A stretch of DNA of 64,000 bases, taken from NCBI GenBank assembly GCA_951812925.1, contig OX638369.1, positions 24,271,329-24,335,328 of the forward strand, written 5' to 3'. The notes under the pieces were generated by a model. That model was not told where the DNA came from and searched no databases. It saw nothing but the letters and a program-made list of their open reading frames with translations. Of this stretch, positions 1-13,395 are shown one piece after another. A program made the position numbers and the translations under genes. Numbering within the stretch: the first letter of the stretch is position 1; every line of letters starts with the position of its first letter. This DNA comes from Calliopum simillimum. Taxonomy: Eukaryota; Arthropoda; Insecta; Diptera; Lauxaniidae.

Positions 1-1250
1 GTGGTATTTCCATGGGGAAAAGGGGATATTTGGCGGATGAAGGTAGGTAGTATTGCATGCATGGGATACTTGCTGCTGCTGTTGTTGTGTTCAGTATGGT
101 GTGGTTCAGTTCCAGCAAACACGTTATTGCTAGTGTTGTATTTTTTTGTGTTGTTTTTGTTGTTGTTCATACATTGCGACGTAGCTAGCCAGCCGTCATA
201 CATTCACACAGATACATACATTGCACAAATACATGCATAATGTAACGACGTGTGTGAGTGGTTTTAAAGTGTAGCGCTGCAGATAAGTGTTGCTGCTGTT
301 GCCCTGATCTGTTTTTGTTGTTTTTATTGCTGCCGCCGCTGCTGATGCTGCTGCTGGTGTTGGTCTTCTCCAACAATCTGCAGCGGTCCGGGGGTTGCAT
401 CGTCGTCATAATCCAATCCAAACAACTACGTTCAAGCAACCAGCCATACAGCCAGCCAGCCAGCAGTATGGCAACACTACTGTAGTGGTTATTTATTTCA
501 TTGTGTGAATGAAATTTGGCAACAGCGCACAGCACTCACTACACACCGCAGTCAGCAGCAGTTAGTTAATGCGATGTGAGTGAGAAATGTGAAAAGTGGC
601 AACGTTGCAATGTTTGTATAACAACGTTAGTGGAAATGAAATAGCAATGGCGGCGCAGATAAAATCAACAACAGTGGTATTGGTATGCGCAGCGCAGTGG
701 TGAGAATGAAATGGCTAAAGAGAATAGTAGGGAGGTAGGAAGATAGGAAGCATAGCGCGAAGTGTAGTCATCAACGTATGTTGTTTTTATTTTGTTTTCT
801 GTTTTTTTTTTTTCTTGTTGTTTTTACTTGGTGGCGGGTTTCGTCAAATTATAGTGTAGTTGTAGTTGTTGTCTTTGCTTTTCTAAAATTGTTATTTTGT
901 TGTTTTTGTTGGGTTAACTATACATTTTTTATTTTTTTTTTTTTTTTTTTCAAAGCACATATACACACATATTCATATTAAAATATCGAAGACGCACAAA
1001 CGAAAACAGGCAAAAATTTTCTTTTTTCTGTCGTTGTTGTTGCTGTCTTATTTCACATACTACACTGGAGCTGCTGCTGTTGTTGCTGGTTTTCTGCTAG
1101 GTTGTTGTTGTTGGGTTTTGTATTTTATTTCATTTATGGTTATAGAAATACACACAAACACTGTGCAGGAAAATAAAATCATAAGATTTCTTTTCGTAGA
1201 AAATTACACGAATTTTGTTTAATTTTTTTTTTTTTTTTTTTTTTTGTCAC
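1..1250. other. Microsatellite-rich non-coding DNA
   Basis: No gene is recognised. The stretch is dominated by GTT/GCT/CTG triplets (for example 290-360 and 1035-1110), long T runs (920-950, 1220-1245) and a short GCCA tetranucleotide run near 440-470. Open frames here read as Leu/Cys/Val or Phe strings, which is what triplet and T-rich repeats produce. Such DNA is common in 5' regions and large introns of fly genes, but nothing here fixes a transcript. Confidence 0.7.
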
Positions 1251-3800
1251 GTAAATATTTTCTTTTTGCTTAGAATTATTTTTTGTTGATTTTCTCATTT
1301 TTAATACATTTTCACTTTTTGCACTTAAAAATTATTGAATATTTATAATTTCCAACACATACGAGTGTATACGTTTAAACGTTTTGTGGAATATCCTCTT
1401 TTCAGTTTAATTAAGATTGCTCCGCTGATTGTGGAAAAGGCCTAGCTACTTAGCTACTTTTTTTACTCATCAAACTATTTAGGTTTTTTTTTTTGATAAA
1501 AAACAAATTCAGCAAGTACGGCCCAGTTCTTATAAACGGTATGACCTTACGTACAGTCCAACTATGACTACTAATCATCATAACTATCTATAATCCGCAT
1601 ATCATAACTTCAGATAAAAAATTATAAAATCGACGTTACGTAACGTAGTTTATGACCCCTCCCACCCCATGTAACACTTCGGAACAAATAGTCAGACCCC
1701 ACCTGGCGCGTTAAGTTACATGTGAACGGCCCCTAATCGAAGTGATTAATTGAACGAAATTTAAATGGTTCGGGCTATCAAAAGTTCCTGTAACCTGCAG
1801 TGTTCCTGCTTGTTCTTCGTAGTAATAGATCTACTTTAAGAACAAACAAGTAGATGAGAAGTAGAAGTCCCTGTGCGTTTTTATCATTGGTAATACAAAA
1901 TTATAACAGTTTTTCTCAATATTTTAACAATTTCATCTTGTTTAAAGATGGTTCTCATTATAAAGATTCAGATAATCATAGCCTTGTCACTCGAGAGCGC
2001 TTTGTAACTGGTAGTCTCTGTATGTATGTATGTACTCTGCTGTAACTCCTAGGAGGAGCATAGGGAAAACATAAAACGTCTTCACTTGTCACGATTCTTG
2101 GTGATAACTTTTATCTCTTACCACGACTTTCCAGATTCTTGGATTTCCATTTCTAGCAACCTTTTCCATGTCGTCTTGTTCTACTACTTCCTCTACTGCT
2201 TTGTGGATTACACTCTAGGGCCTGGCGAAAAACGTCGTTGCGTCCATTGCGCAGCTTGATCTCGTTTGCTATAGCCTTTTGATTATATTTTAGGAATAGT
2301 TTGGCGTTTGAAATAGTGCGACGCCACCAAGCCGTAAGAATACACCTTAAATACTTATTTACGAATACTTGAAGTCACTGTAGCTCCTAAGAAAGATATC
2401 TTTATAAGATATCCTCTATAATTGGAATTTATATAAAATTTTCCGCCAGAAAAGTATTCAATAGTCCTAGCCTTGCCACTCAAGAGCCCTTCGTAACTGG
2501 TAGTCTCTGTAGCTCCTTCAGAAAGATATCCTTAGGGTTTCTTTAGCAGATTTTGCATCAGACTAAGTATTTAAAGCCCGTTTGTATAATTCGTAACAGG
2601 TTTAGGGGCATCATTTTTGTTCAGAAGAGTTTAGATTGGGTTTTTCGCACATAATTTCAAGTGACATGGGTTATATCTTGGATTACGAGTGGAAACAAAT
2701 AACTTCAAAGCGGAATTTCCTACAACCCACTGTATTAAGAATATTTTGATTGAATTAACTTTGTTTATATAATTCGATCTAATTGAATTTTATGATTCAA
2801 AGTTGATTTTGTTAAATATTTTGTTATAAATTAAACCAGAGAAATAAAAGAGAAGGGCAAAATGAAATTAAGATCTGATCTTATGACAGAGGGAGAATTT
2901 GTCTGACCGAGGGGAGGGAGCTTTTAAAACAAGAAAGTAAAGAAAAAATTATATTCAAGCAAAAGAATAGGAAATGACAAACATTGAATAATAAAATTCT
3001 TTTAACTTCTACACAACAACAAAAACAACACATACACATGTTTAAGACCAGGGAGAAGAGTGGCGACGAAACGTGCGTATTCTTCAACAAACTACATTGA
3101 TTACGACGACGACGACAACAGCAACAACGACGTACATACATGCACACGCACATCCTTCAACGGGGGTTACGGGTAGAAGGCCGACCGATAAATGTGAAGA
3201 AGACTGCAAGCACAATTTTATCGATTTATACAACAAAACAAAAAAAGGTTGTTATATAAAAAATACGAACAACAAAAATGACTACAACTACATAAATGTT
3301 GATAAAAGAAAGAAAAGAAAAAACTGTAAATATAGGGAAAAAAAGAGATGATGTAGCAGCAACAGCAGAAGCAGTTGAGGCAGCAGCAATTCAAATTGTT
3401 ATTGTTTCTTTTGATTTCAGTGCGCAAACGCGCGTCGCAGCAACGTCGACGACAACGACCAACACAAATATGAACTAAATTTCTACTTATCGGCCAACTC
3501 TTTTGCACACATTGAACAGCACATAAGTTGTGCTGTTTCACGCTGCAGAGCAACAAAATACGATTATTTTATACAGAGAGAAAAGCTGTCAGTGTGCTGC
3601 TGTTAACTGCTGCGCTATATTGTATACGATACGGCTGTACTTATTTACACAAACGCAGTCGGCATATCGCCGCACCAGCGAAGGTTTGGTTTTTGTAACA
3701 ACACTCGTGAAATTTCTCAACCAAGTGTATATAGTGTTGCCACATTGTCTTCATACCTTCAGAGTGCATGCCAGGAAGTTTCTCGAGACGATATAGAAAG
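1250..3800. other. Non-coding DNA with degenerate repeats
   Basis: No gene is recognised. A perfect 14-bp palindrome (ACGTTACGTAACGT) lies at 1633-1646. Two similar stretches of about 45 bp at 1979-2022 and 2466-2510 share the core AACTGGTAGTCTCTGT, so an old repeat is present twice in direct orientation. From 3090 to 3470 there are ACG/CAG triplet runs. Open frames are low-complexity. Confidence 0.6.
1979..2530 (+). repeat. Pair of degenerate direct repeats
   Basis: Positions 1979-2022 and 2466-2510 align over about 45 bases with a few mismatches. Both contain a run reading TAGCCTTG.CACTC.AGAGC and end in AACTGGTAGTCTCTGT. A third partial match to the following segment (GTAGCTCCT.AGAAAGATATC) occurs near 2378-2402. 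These look like fragments of one old dispersed element. I cannot name it. Confidence 0.5.
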
Positions 3801-6800
3801 TCGTTGGTTGCCTATCTAGCTACCTACCTATGCTACAGAACATAAATCCAACGAATATTTCAATGTTCCAAAGTGTCCTAACACAACTCCAGAAAATGGA
3901 AAGCAAAATTATTAATACCAAGCTGCATCTGCAACACAAAATTTATAGTCAACCAACCGTTTTCTAATAGTTGGTGCAATTTCAAACGTTCATATCGGCT
4001 AAATTTGTTTTTTTTTTCGCTGCATAAGCCGAGATAAGCCAACAATATCAATATCTCCATATCGTGTCATGTCTTTTTTCGGATGGCACTATCGAACTTA
4101 TAATCGAGCAAAGCATTTCTATGTGACCTAGCAAAACTGAGCTTACCACAGATTTTCGGTATAAACTCAGAAATCAATGAACCGATTCAAAATCCTTCAG
4201 TACATAACTCAATTAAGGAAGAGGAAAGATAACCAAAACTGTTAAAATATGGGGATAATCTTATTATTTTTGTCACAATTTGGGACAGGAGGCCGTATTT
4301 TCATTGACGTTAAAATCTCAAAATTTTAACTTAAAACTCTTATCTTTATCTCCTAGCGTAGTCAGGGCGCTCACAAAACGTATCTTTCTTGCAAGTTATA
4401 ACCGAGTACCTACAATTTTTCCAAAATTTCTTGTATAAGAATTTATTTTTAAGATAATGGTTCCAAAAAACGCAGACTGCTATAATATCTTAGGGATCAA
4501 TCATCCGAAACTTTTGAATACCGTATCGCAATAAACCATCGTCTGGTCTAGCTGAGTGGGTTTTTAAACCGACTAATACTCATACCTAATCTACATTTGA
4601 TTATGCCAATGCTTGGCGGTTGAGTTCTGCTGGTGGTAGAGTCGATATATGATCTGTTCTGCCGAAAACACGAAAATTAACTTTAATTTCTCTCCAACGC
4701 TGGTCAGGAGGGGGGCGTCCCCAGTATCATAGTTCTGATAAAACAATAAGTATCCTTTCTTTAGAATTCTTGCCAAGATTCATATGAGACAATTTTCGGG
4801 AATTCGCTCTTATTTCCAAATTTAAATAAGGACAAGATACATTAACAAACTTCATTTCATGTTTCGGTTGTTTTCGAGAGACACTATAGCCATTGTTATA
4901 TTCTTTAATAAATACGGGAGACCAGTCCCAGTTTGTTTTGAACTCGCAGGTACATTAGTGATTTCTGGCAACACAAGTTGTTGTGGAAAACTTGCGTTGC
5001 GCGTTGTTTTCCCCGCTGTGCTGCTCAAGATTCACTGCCACATGCGAAAATGTTACACACTCAATCGCATCGGGAGGCTGCTGTTGGGGTATGTTGCTTA
5101 TTGTGGATTACAGCTGCCACTTTTTTGTTTTCTCTTTTATCATTGTTGCTTTGTTGTTGTTTTTATTGTGGCGAATTTGTATCTTATATGGCAACATATA
5201 AAACATACCATCAGCAATTATTTTGCTCTATCTTTATATTGCAGCAGCAGCACTGAAGTAAGCAGCGGCGCGTTTTTACTCTGAATTTGTTACCTTTTTT
5301 GTTTGATTATATGTAGTTAAGGTCTTTTGCGCAGTGTCCACTTATATAAATAATATGACCGCGAGAGTGCATAGCTTAGCTTTATTTAGCAAGATATTTT
5401 AGTTTGTTCTTACTATGTAAGAAAGAAAATTTCGACAACTAAAACTTGAAACATCCAGAACTTCGATTTTTTCTCTGCCATTCCGCATTACCGCCGGTTT
5501 TCATTTTCTAGCAACATAAATCAAAAGATTTATTCATAAAAATTGCATTTAATTGCAAATTATGCGATATTTTCTAGCATTTTTGTTGCATCAATGGGTA
5601 GTTGAGCTTAAAAACTTTCAAGTATCCATTTTGCAGATCTTTTTTTTCTTCTGACATCAACAGAAATTAAAATCCCATTTATGGCTGCTTTGGCAGAAGA
5701 ATTTAAAACCCTTTTAAGCTAAAATGATGATGCTCTTGTATGGCGTGTTGTTGCACTGACGACGACAACTACAACGTTATATCATTCATACATTTATGGC
5801 AACATCTATGCTATAATAAATCGTTATATTAAAGTTTTCTGCACTGTACTACACAATGCATGGATGTGAAAAACATAACGACCAGATACTAGATGATTGT
5901 GGGAGAAATGGCATATAGGTAGATGATGCATGATGATGTTCTTCAACCGCATCTTCTTCAACATCATTTCAATATAAAATAATGAGCTTTAAATATTACG
6001 GCCATTTTCCTGGGGTGGCAACCCCATTAAAGTTTATACCATTTTTCTACTTCAGCAGCAGGCAGCAGCGGTGAAGCTTCAAAAAAGCAAACCAAACTGC
6101 TGTGATGTGTGAGCTGGGCAATAGTTGGAATTCATTAAAATTGATACATAGATACACACACACTCACGAACAATTTACACATCTATACGACTACATAAAG
6201 ATATATGTATGTATAAGCTGCCAACGCGTTCAACATATAGCACACACAATGTGCCAAAATGAGACAGAACATGCATTTAAGTAGCAATTACCGTATGGTA
6301 GAATGAGAAGCACACATTTATTGTACATATGAACGAAAGAACACGTAAGCTGCAAACAAACAAGCGAACGACGTGAAACACTCACACACACAAACACACA
6401 TGCAATATATGGTTGCGGTGTGCAAAACGGGATGTACTCGTACAACGACGACAGCGACGTCGTCGGTTAGCTAACCGAACCGAACGAAGCTTACTACGTG
6501 TACGTGACCGAACCGAACTAAACGACGTTGGGCAAAGTGTATTTCAAATTGTTGATGTTAATGCTGCTACATTTTTTTTTCTTTTTTAACTTTTCTCTTT
6601 TGTGTTTTCCATTCGTTTTATTTTGCTTTGTTTCTTGTTGTTGCTGCTGTTGCCACGACGTCGTCGTTCATCACCACAACGACGTACACACACACACAAA
6701 AAACAAAACAACAAACGGTGAAAAGGGGTTAAAATTGTGAAGAGTTCTCTATTGCGCACTCTTTTACACGATTGTTGTTTTGACATTATAAGATATGCCT

Positions 6801-9350
6801 TTTCGCTCTTACTAATGGCGTATAGAAAAAACCGTTGACGTCGTCGTTATTTTTGCTGCTATTGCAGTGTTTTCAAAACCGGAACGCATTGATTTTGTTG
6901 TTGTCGCTGGCATTTGGCTGCACTACAAAGCCACAAAAACCAAACGATGACCGACACAACGACAAAACGTATAACGCGCGTTGTCTTACTCATTCGCACT
7001 CATGCAACGCAAATATTTTGCTCTCTTTCGATTTCATGCAATGAGCTGAGCGGATTTACAATTTGATGTGTGTGTGAGTGGATTTTGTTATGAGTAAATG
7101 AGTGTGGTATGACTTGCTGTGCTGTACTATGTGCAGGGTGTTTTCAACATTTCTTAGAGCCATAAACTACAGTGGGCTACAGTGGGGGAGACGTCGTCGT
7201 TTGTAGTTGATAATAATGACGACGACTACAGCAAAGTCTAAACTTAAATTGCTGCCATTATAAATTTTTGTTTTTCTTTATCTTTTTTTCTCTGTTGCTT
7301 TACTCTGTATAAAATAAATCCTGCTTTATTTATGTATATATATCCACGATTTTATACTCTCATGTATTAAATTCTATATATTGCAAACGTTTTTTTCTTC
7401 TGATGAAATTCTTTAGAACTGACATCTGCTGCTGCTGCTGCGCCCGTTGTAGCTGACTGACTGGGGCCCTGGTTTTGTTGGTTGCCGAGCCATTTTTTCA
7501 ATTTATTCTGCTGTCGATGCTTGGCTTCAGCAGTTCAAGACTTGGGGAAAAAGTGCTCGAAATAAAGCTATAACAAAGGGAAAAGAAAAAGAAAAAAGTT
7601 TGCGCAATTCATTTTATAGTTTGTTCTCGTTCGTTTTAAATTTTTCTGGGGCGCTGGTTTTTTCCATAATATTCTTTCGAATTTTCGCTGGCATTGTAGT
7701 TAAATTTTTTCTATCGCTGAATTTATGTTTGTTATCCAAAATTTCTTGAATCTTGCTGAGCTCGAACTTTGCGAAAACAAAAAAAAATCACTATTCACTA
7801 TTTTTCATTCGAGATAAAGTAATCAACTTACAGGTCGAATTATTTTTGATTTTGTTATGAAATTTGTGAAAAGAAGAGAAGCTGTAACACAAAAACAATT
7901 TTTTTTTTTTATTTATCTAAAATTTATAAAACAGAAATTATGTAAGAAAATAATTTTTAAATATTTTCAAATCTCCTAGTTGGCATAAATATCGTCAATT
8001 TAGTATTTTACTAAATTTTGTTACAAAATATTAAATGTAAAATCGTGTGAACTTACATTTTTGTAATTGTACCTTTTGGCTGTCGCGTTGTTCAAACATT
8101 TGCACTTTTTTTTATAAATTTTTAACTTTTTAAAAACGTTTTTAATCGGTGTTTTTTATTTCAGTATTTTTTTTTTTTTTTTGTCGCGACACGTCACTCG
8201 ATCACAATTTTGCTGTCGATCACAAGTTTTTTTTTAAATTTTTTTTTTATCCTTTAGTTGAGCGATGTTTTATTTTATCGGACTATCTGAAAACAAAATA
8301 AAAACAATAAAGTTGTTTTACTTTTTTGAATTCATGGTTTTTTTAAATTTTGTGCAGTTTCTTCAAAATTTTTATTCGAACTTTTTTACTTGAATTAATT
8401 CAAATTAAAAAATTTTTTCCATGATATTAATTTACCTACAAATTAAAAAAAAAAATTTTGTTTCAAAAAAAAACTTCAAAAAAAATATTTTTCAGGAAAA
8501 AATCCTGCATAATTCTGTTGCCCCATCCACCCCACAGAATCAAATTGATTTAAATATTACTGTATTTGATGACATTTTCGTTGCTGATTATGATTTTGTA
8601 GCTTTTATGATGGAGAATTATGTACTTGGAAATTTCCATTACATTGAATTTTCTGCAAATTGACGTAAAAATGACATAAAAATGTCTGAAATTGATGAAA
8701 TTTATACAACGGAGTTGGTGTACTTACTGAAATTAAAAAATGTACCTTCCACAGAATAATGATTTTTAAAGTTAAATAAATATTTTCGTAAAAAAAAACT
8801 AAAAAAAATTTTCAAATCTCTCTGTCTTAAGAATAAAAATATGGACTACTAAGCATTGCACTTTTGAGAAATTCACTATCATTCAGTACAATGGCATGAG
8901 TTATACGAGAACTTTACAACTGAGAATGCTACTTTGGGAATTAATTTCAATAGATTTATAGGCACCTAGAAAGGTATACGAGCTTGCTGTGAATTTTTTC
9001 AATGAATTTCTAGGTAACATTGTGATACTTTAAATGAATGAAAACAAAACCACATATTATTTTCATAAAGAAATATCGTCTCTGTCATGCCAAAACTATA
9101 AATGTAATTTTTTGCAAATTTTGAGAGAAGAAAAAAAAAACTTATGTACATTAGATTTTTTGTTTGTTTCCTTTTTGCTCTCAAACAGGTTAAACAGTTA
9201 AAAGGACAGAAAATAATAGCTCTGGTGCAAGAGGAGCCCATAATATTTATTCTTTGTTTTTTGTTTAACTTGTACGGTAAAAAGTGCTTTTCTTAACTGC
9301 TTTGTATGTATATATCTCGAGAAAATGAAAACTTGGAAATTTTTCATAAA
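3800..9350. other. AT-rich non-coding DNA, triplet repeats
   Basis: No gene is recognised. The stretch holds CA/GT runs (6150-6400), CTG and GTT triplets, and long T tracts from 7900 to 8250. Recurrent GACGTC motifs between 6456 and 7200 are listed separately. Open frames of 60-140 codons are leucine/cysteine/phenylalanine-rich and match no family I know. Confidence 0.6.
6456..7201. promoter_or_regulatory. Cluster of GACGTCGTCG motifs (possible cis element)
   Basis: The string GACGTCGTCGTT occurs exactly at 6657, 6837 and 7190, and GACGTCGTCGG occurs at 6456. Each contains the palindrome GACGTC, the core of CREB/ATF-type sites. Single ACGACGT variants lie between them. A perfect 14-bp palindrome, CGGTTAGCTAACCG, is at 6464-6477 beside a repeated ACCGAACCGAAC. 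Four near-identical 11-12-mers in 750 bp is more than chance in AT-rich DNA, but drift of ACG triplets could explain it. A regulatory role is inference only. Confidence 0.3.
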
Positions 9351-9360
9351 AAACTTCATA

Positions 9361-9748
9361 ATCAGGCATGTCGTGAAATCCAATTGATTTCAATCGGATT
9401 TCATTTGGGAGGCTTTTTGTTGAAAACGGTGAGGCGAACGATAAAAAGTATGAGAATCTCTTTTGTGGAGAATGACAGGTTCTATAAATAGTATTGATTT
9501 ACATTAACGAAAAAATAACCGTTTAGGAAATATTCTTAAAAAACTGCAAAAAGTCGAAAAATTTGATTTTATCGAATATTTTCCAAACTGTAATTTTTAC
9601 GTTAATGCAGATCAATACTTTTTGTAGAACCTTTTTTTCTCCACAAAAGAGATTCGTATACTTTTTATCGTTCGACTCACCGTTTTCATCAAAAAGCCTC
9701 TTAAATGAAATCCGATTGAAATCAATCGGATTTCACGACATGCCTGAT
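9361..9748. mobile_element. Hairpin MITE with TA flanks
   Basis: The two ends are inverted repeats: ATCAGGCATGTCGTGAAATC at the left and its complement at the right. Complementarity continues inward for well over 100 bp, so the 388-bp unit folds on itself. It is flanked by TA on both sides (9359-9360 and 9749-9750), as expected for a Tc1/mariner-type insertion. It contains no coding potential. It shares a subterminal block (GATAAAAAGT with an adjacent GAGGCGAAC) with the elements at 26157 and 51922. Confidence 0.85.
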
Positions 9749-9749
9749 T

Positions 9750-12060
9750 AATTTTTTTCGTCAAGATGTTAGTTCGTTAGTTAGTTGTTTAATTGTCGAG
9801 CAAAAATAATGGTAAAAAAAAAAAAAACTAAAAATTATAACGCTTTTTTTGGAGAAAATGATATTTTTCATAAAAATATTTAAAAAAATCTTTTAAGTTT
9901 ATTATCAATAATTCTGAACTAGGGCTTTATCACGAATATATGTATATTCTCGAGAATGTTTATTTATGATAATAGCCTCTTTCAACCGAAGATTTATAGA
10001 GTGATTTACAGCTTATTTGACGTTAAATACATGATGAATGAGGTGAGTTACGGCTAAGTTTTGCCAAAGACTAAGAGGAGACTAGTAACTGTTTGACAAT
10101 GCGAGTAAAAAAAGTACCTCAATATTTCCCCCCTTGTTTATGAGTTTTTTTACAACAGGGAAATAAATAGAACAAGAATTTCCGATCTTTATTAGTTTTT
10201 GGTAAAACTTTAAAAGAAATTTTTCTCGACATCTTGGACAGAGGATGTCGAAAATATGACACAAAACTACTGTTTACTTAAAAGGAAGAAAAAAGTTGTC
10301 TTAAGTCGAAATTAAAACTAAAGAGTTTATTGATAAAATCGCTCACTCCTCGCTAAAATTCAAAGTTCCTTTAGAGATACAATTTTACATATGAAAAACC
10401 GCATTATCTCTATTTTATCGAAAATTGAGTTTTTTATACCGTCCGATTCATAAAAAAATTCTCTATTTAAAACTGCAAAAACTATTTTAATCGAATAAAT
10501 AGGTTTTGAGATAAGCTTGATTATCCACCAATTTTCGTGTTTGTCTAGCCCAAAAATACCAGAAATACATAGAAATTTTGATTATCTCCAATTTTGTGGA
10601 GATAATGCGTTTTTTTCATGAACGCTTCTCATAAATTCAACGACTAACACACAAGATATTTGATTATGTCCATAATGCTGTTTTTCACATGTACGCTCAA
10701 GTGATGTAGTGAAAATTTTTAATTATCTCCAGTGAAAAGGGTAATTTTTTGATTTTTGAAAATTGCACCATTAAAAAGACCATCCTTGAATTACCCTAAA
10801 TCAGGTGTTACAATATTTAAATATTTAAAAACATTCAAGAAATACCAGAAAAAGCGTTTGCCTTAATATCTCCAATAAGCAAAAATGGAGATAGTGCTGT
10901 TTTTCATATGTATGCAAATCAATTATCAACTGGTTTTTCCTTAAACTTGAATAAAAGGATTGTTTTCAACTTATTTCGATTACCGATGAAATAATTCAAC
11001 ATAACTCAAAAACCAAGACAGGTAGATTCATTTTAATAACAATTAAAAAGATCTTGTTTCAAAACTTGCATCAAAAAGTGGCGTATTAAACAAATTTTGT
11101 TCTATGTGCTTAGCTATAGACTAAAATCGTAAGCGATATACACATAAATGGATGATTAAACTATGTTATAAAAAATCAAAAAAGGAAAGGTATATACACA
11201 TATGTATAGGGTAACTTTTTCACAATGTCGTGCAATTGATCAGCAATTTAGCACTTATCTTGGCGTCATAACTATCAGAAATAATAATTAAATCTCTTCT
11301 CATTGGTCAAATATTGTGTTTATGGTGCGGAAACATTGCTCGTCAGACAGAACTGCATTAAATAGTATTCTGTGCGAGCAAAAATGCTTTCATTAAAAGT
11401 AAAATTCTGTAAGAAGATGACAAATGTGATACAAGTATGTATGTCCATTTTTACAAATTATTCAGAAACCAGAACTTAAACTTTGATGGGAAAAAACATA
11501 CGAAATTTGTCATATTATATTCTGAAATGTCTCTTAGCTGGGGTAGAAGAAAACAGAGATATAAGATTTCGCCAGCTCCTAGATCTTACTGAGAGCTGCT
11601 TAGATAAAGAAAAAAATCATTTTAAAAAAAATCTGGCATATGTATTTTATTTTTCTATCTTTGCACAGCATTATCTATAAAAAATCACTAAAAACCCAAA
11701 ATTTTTTATAAGCACACTACAAAAAAAAAACCCCAAAATTTAATTACTGGAAAAAACTAAAATTTTAACTTTAAAATTAATTAACTTTCGAAAAACTATG
11801 ATGGAATACTTTGGAAACACAAGAGAAAGAGGTGAAATGAGGAATTTTAAAGATATTGAGTTCTTTAAAATGACTTAGGTATCTATAAAAAAAAAATAAA
11901 GTCCAAGCAATACAAATTTTGCGGCTGAGCACATTTTGATTATCGAGTTCTACAAGAGTCAGAAATAAAATATTCGCTTTAAAAATAAAAAATTGTAATA
12001 TTTTTGTAGTTTTTCTTAATAAAAAATGTATCTGAAATAAAACTGAAATACCCAATAAAT
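9750..12060. other. AT-rich non-coding DNA with degenerate repeats
   Basis: No gene is recognised. Between about 10387 and 10910 a motif of the form ATTATCTCCA...TTTTTCATATGTACGC recurs around 10387, 10585, 10665, 10725 and 10870 with drift. This suggests an old short tandem family. The rest is A/T-rich without structure I can name. Confidence 0.5.
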
Positions 12061-13395
12061 GTTTTTATATATCGGCCCAAAATAAGTCGAGAAATTAAAT
12101 AAAATTTGTCATATCTAGCTTCGATTTTAAGATATCGAGTCTTAAAGAATACAATACTGAAAAAATTTCAAGAAAAGGTACATTAGTGTTTTTAATTTAA
12201 TTAAAATTTTTCGATATCTTGCTTCGTTTTCGAGATATCGAGACTTAAAGTTTTTAGGGAGCAAATTCAGTTGTCCATTTTTTTAAGAGCTTTTGTTGTT
12301 GTCGTTGTTGTTGTTGGTGGTTAGACCAGGTCGATTTTGTATGAAGCAAAATAAAATCATCCCGAAACTGACTCAAAAGTTATAGGGATTCTTAAAAACA
12401 AAATCTGCATAACTTTGTTTTTTTTTTCATTCCGAGAAAAACCAATGAAGCACTTTTGAATCTACTGAAGGCCAATTTTAGCTAAAAAATACATGTTATT
12501 TGGTCATAACTTTTTTTCATTACAAAATGGATACGTTTACGTTTTTCAATTATGTGGTCAAAAAATATTTTCAAAAAATTTATCAAATTGAGTTTTCAGT
12601 TGTTAAGCTTACGTTTGTCAGCAAAATGCTAGGTTTATTTAAAACCAAGGCATCTACGAACAAATTTTATGTGACGTAAAATTGTCCAAAAAATACGTGT
12701 GAATTTTTTCAGAATTTTCAGAGATATTTTATAATTTTTCAAAACTTTTGACCAAAATTCCAAAAATTCTGAAAAAATTCACAATTCAGTGCCGTATACA
12801 CTTTTTTCGTTAGATGCTTTGCTTCTGAGTAAAAAATCTTTTTTCCGACCTCGTCATTGAAAAACGTAAAAAAATCCATCTTTGGAATCGAATATTATAA
12901 ATATCAAAAAAAAAAAAAAAAAATTGACGCCAAAATTTTTGTAAGATCTTTATATCTAAAAGTTGTGACCAAAAAACATGTTTTTTTTAACCAAAATAGG
13001 CCTTCAGTAGAATCAAGTGCTCAGGATGAAAAAAAAAATTATGCAAATGTCGTTTTTAAGAGTCCCTTTAACTTTTGAGTCAATTTCGGGATGATTCTAA
13101 ATTTCGACCCGGTCTATTGGTGGTGATGTTGGCATTGTTGTTGGTGTTTGTGTTGTTGGTATTGTTGTTGACATTGTCAGCATCATCGTATTCTTTAAGC
13201 CTCGATATATCGAAAACTAAGCGAGATAACGAAAAAGTTTGTGTAATTTTTAAGAATTATTTTGGCCATTTCATGTGAAAACATCTTCAAATACAACTTT
13301 TCCTGAAATTTCTTCAATATAAGTTATAACAGTATTCTTTAAGCCTCGATATCACGAAATGTAAGCGAATTATCGAATATGGGATAATTTATAAA
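12060..13395. repeat. Large imperfect palindrome, about 1.3 kb
   Basis: The two halves are inverted copies around a centre near 12,727. Matching pairs include TCATTCCGAG (12430) with its complement near 13022, AGGCCAATTTTAGC with the complement near 12995, and TTAAAGAATAC (near 12145) with the complement near 13335. Each arm carries two tiers of a GATATCGAG/CTTAAAG module (12120 and 12225 on the left, 13190 and 13335 on the right). No transposase is seen. It looks like a foldback or MITE-like element. Confidence 0.75.

Noticed and set aside
1..540. Overlapping open frames of 75-116 codons on both strands
   Set aside because: They are products of CTG/GTT triplets, rich in Leu, Cys and Val or Ser, with no family resemblance and no splice context.
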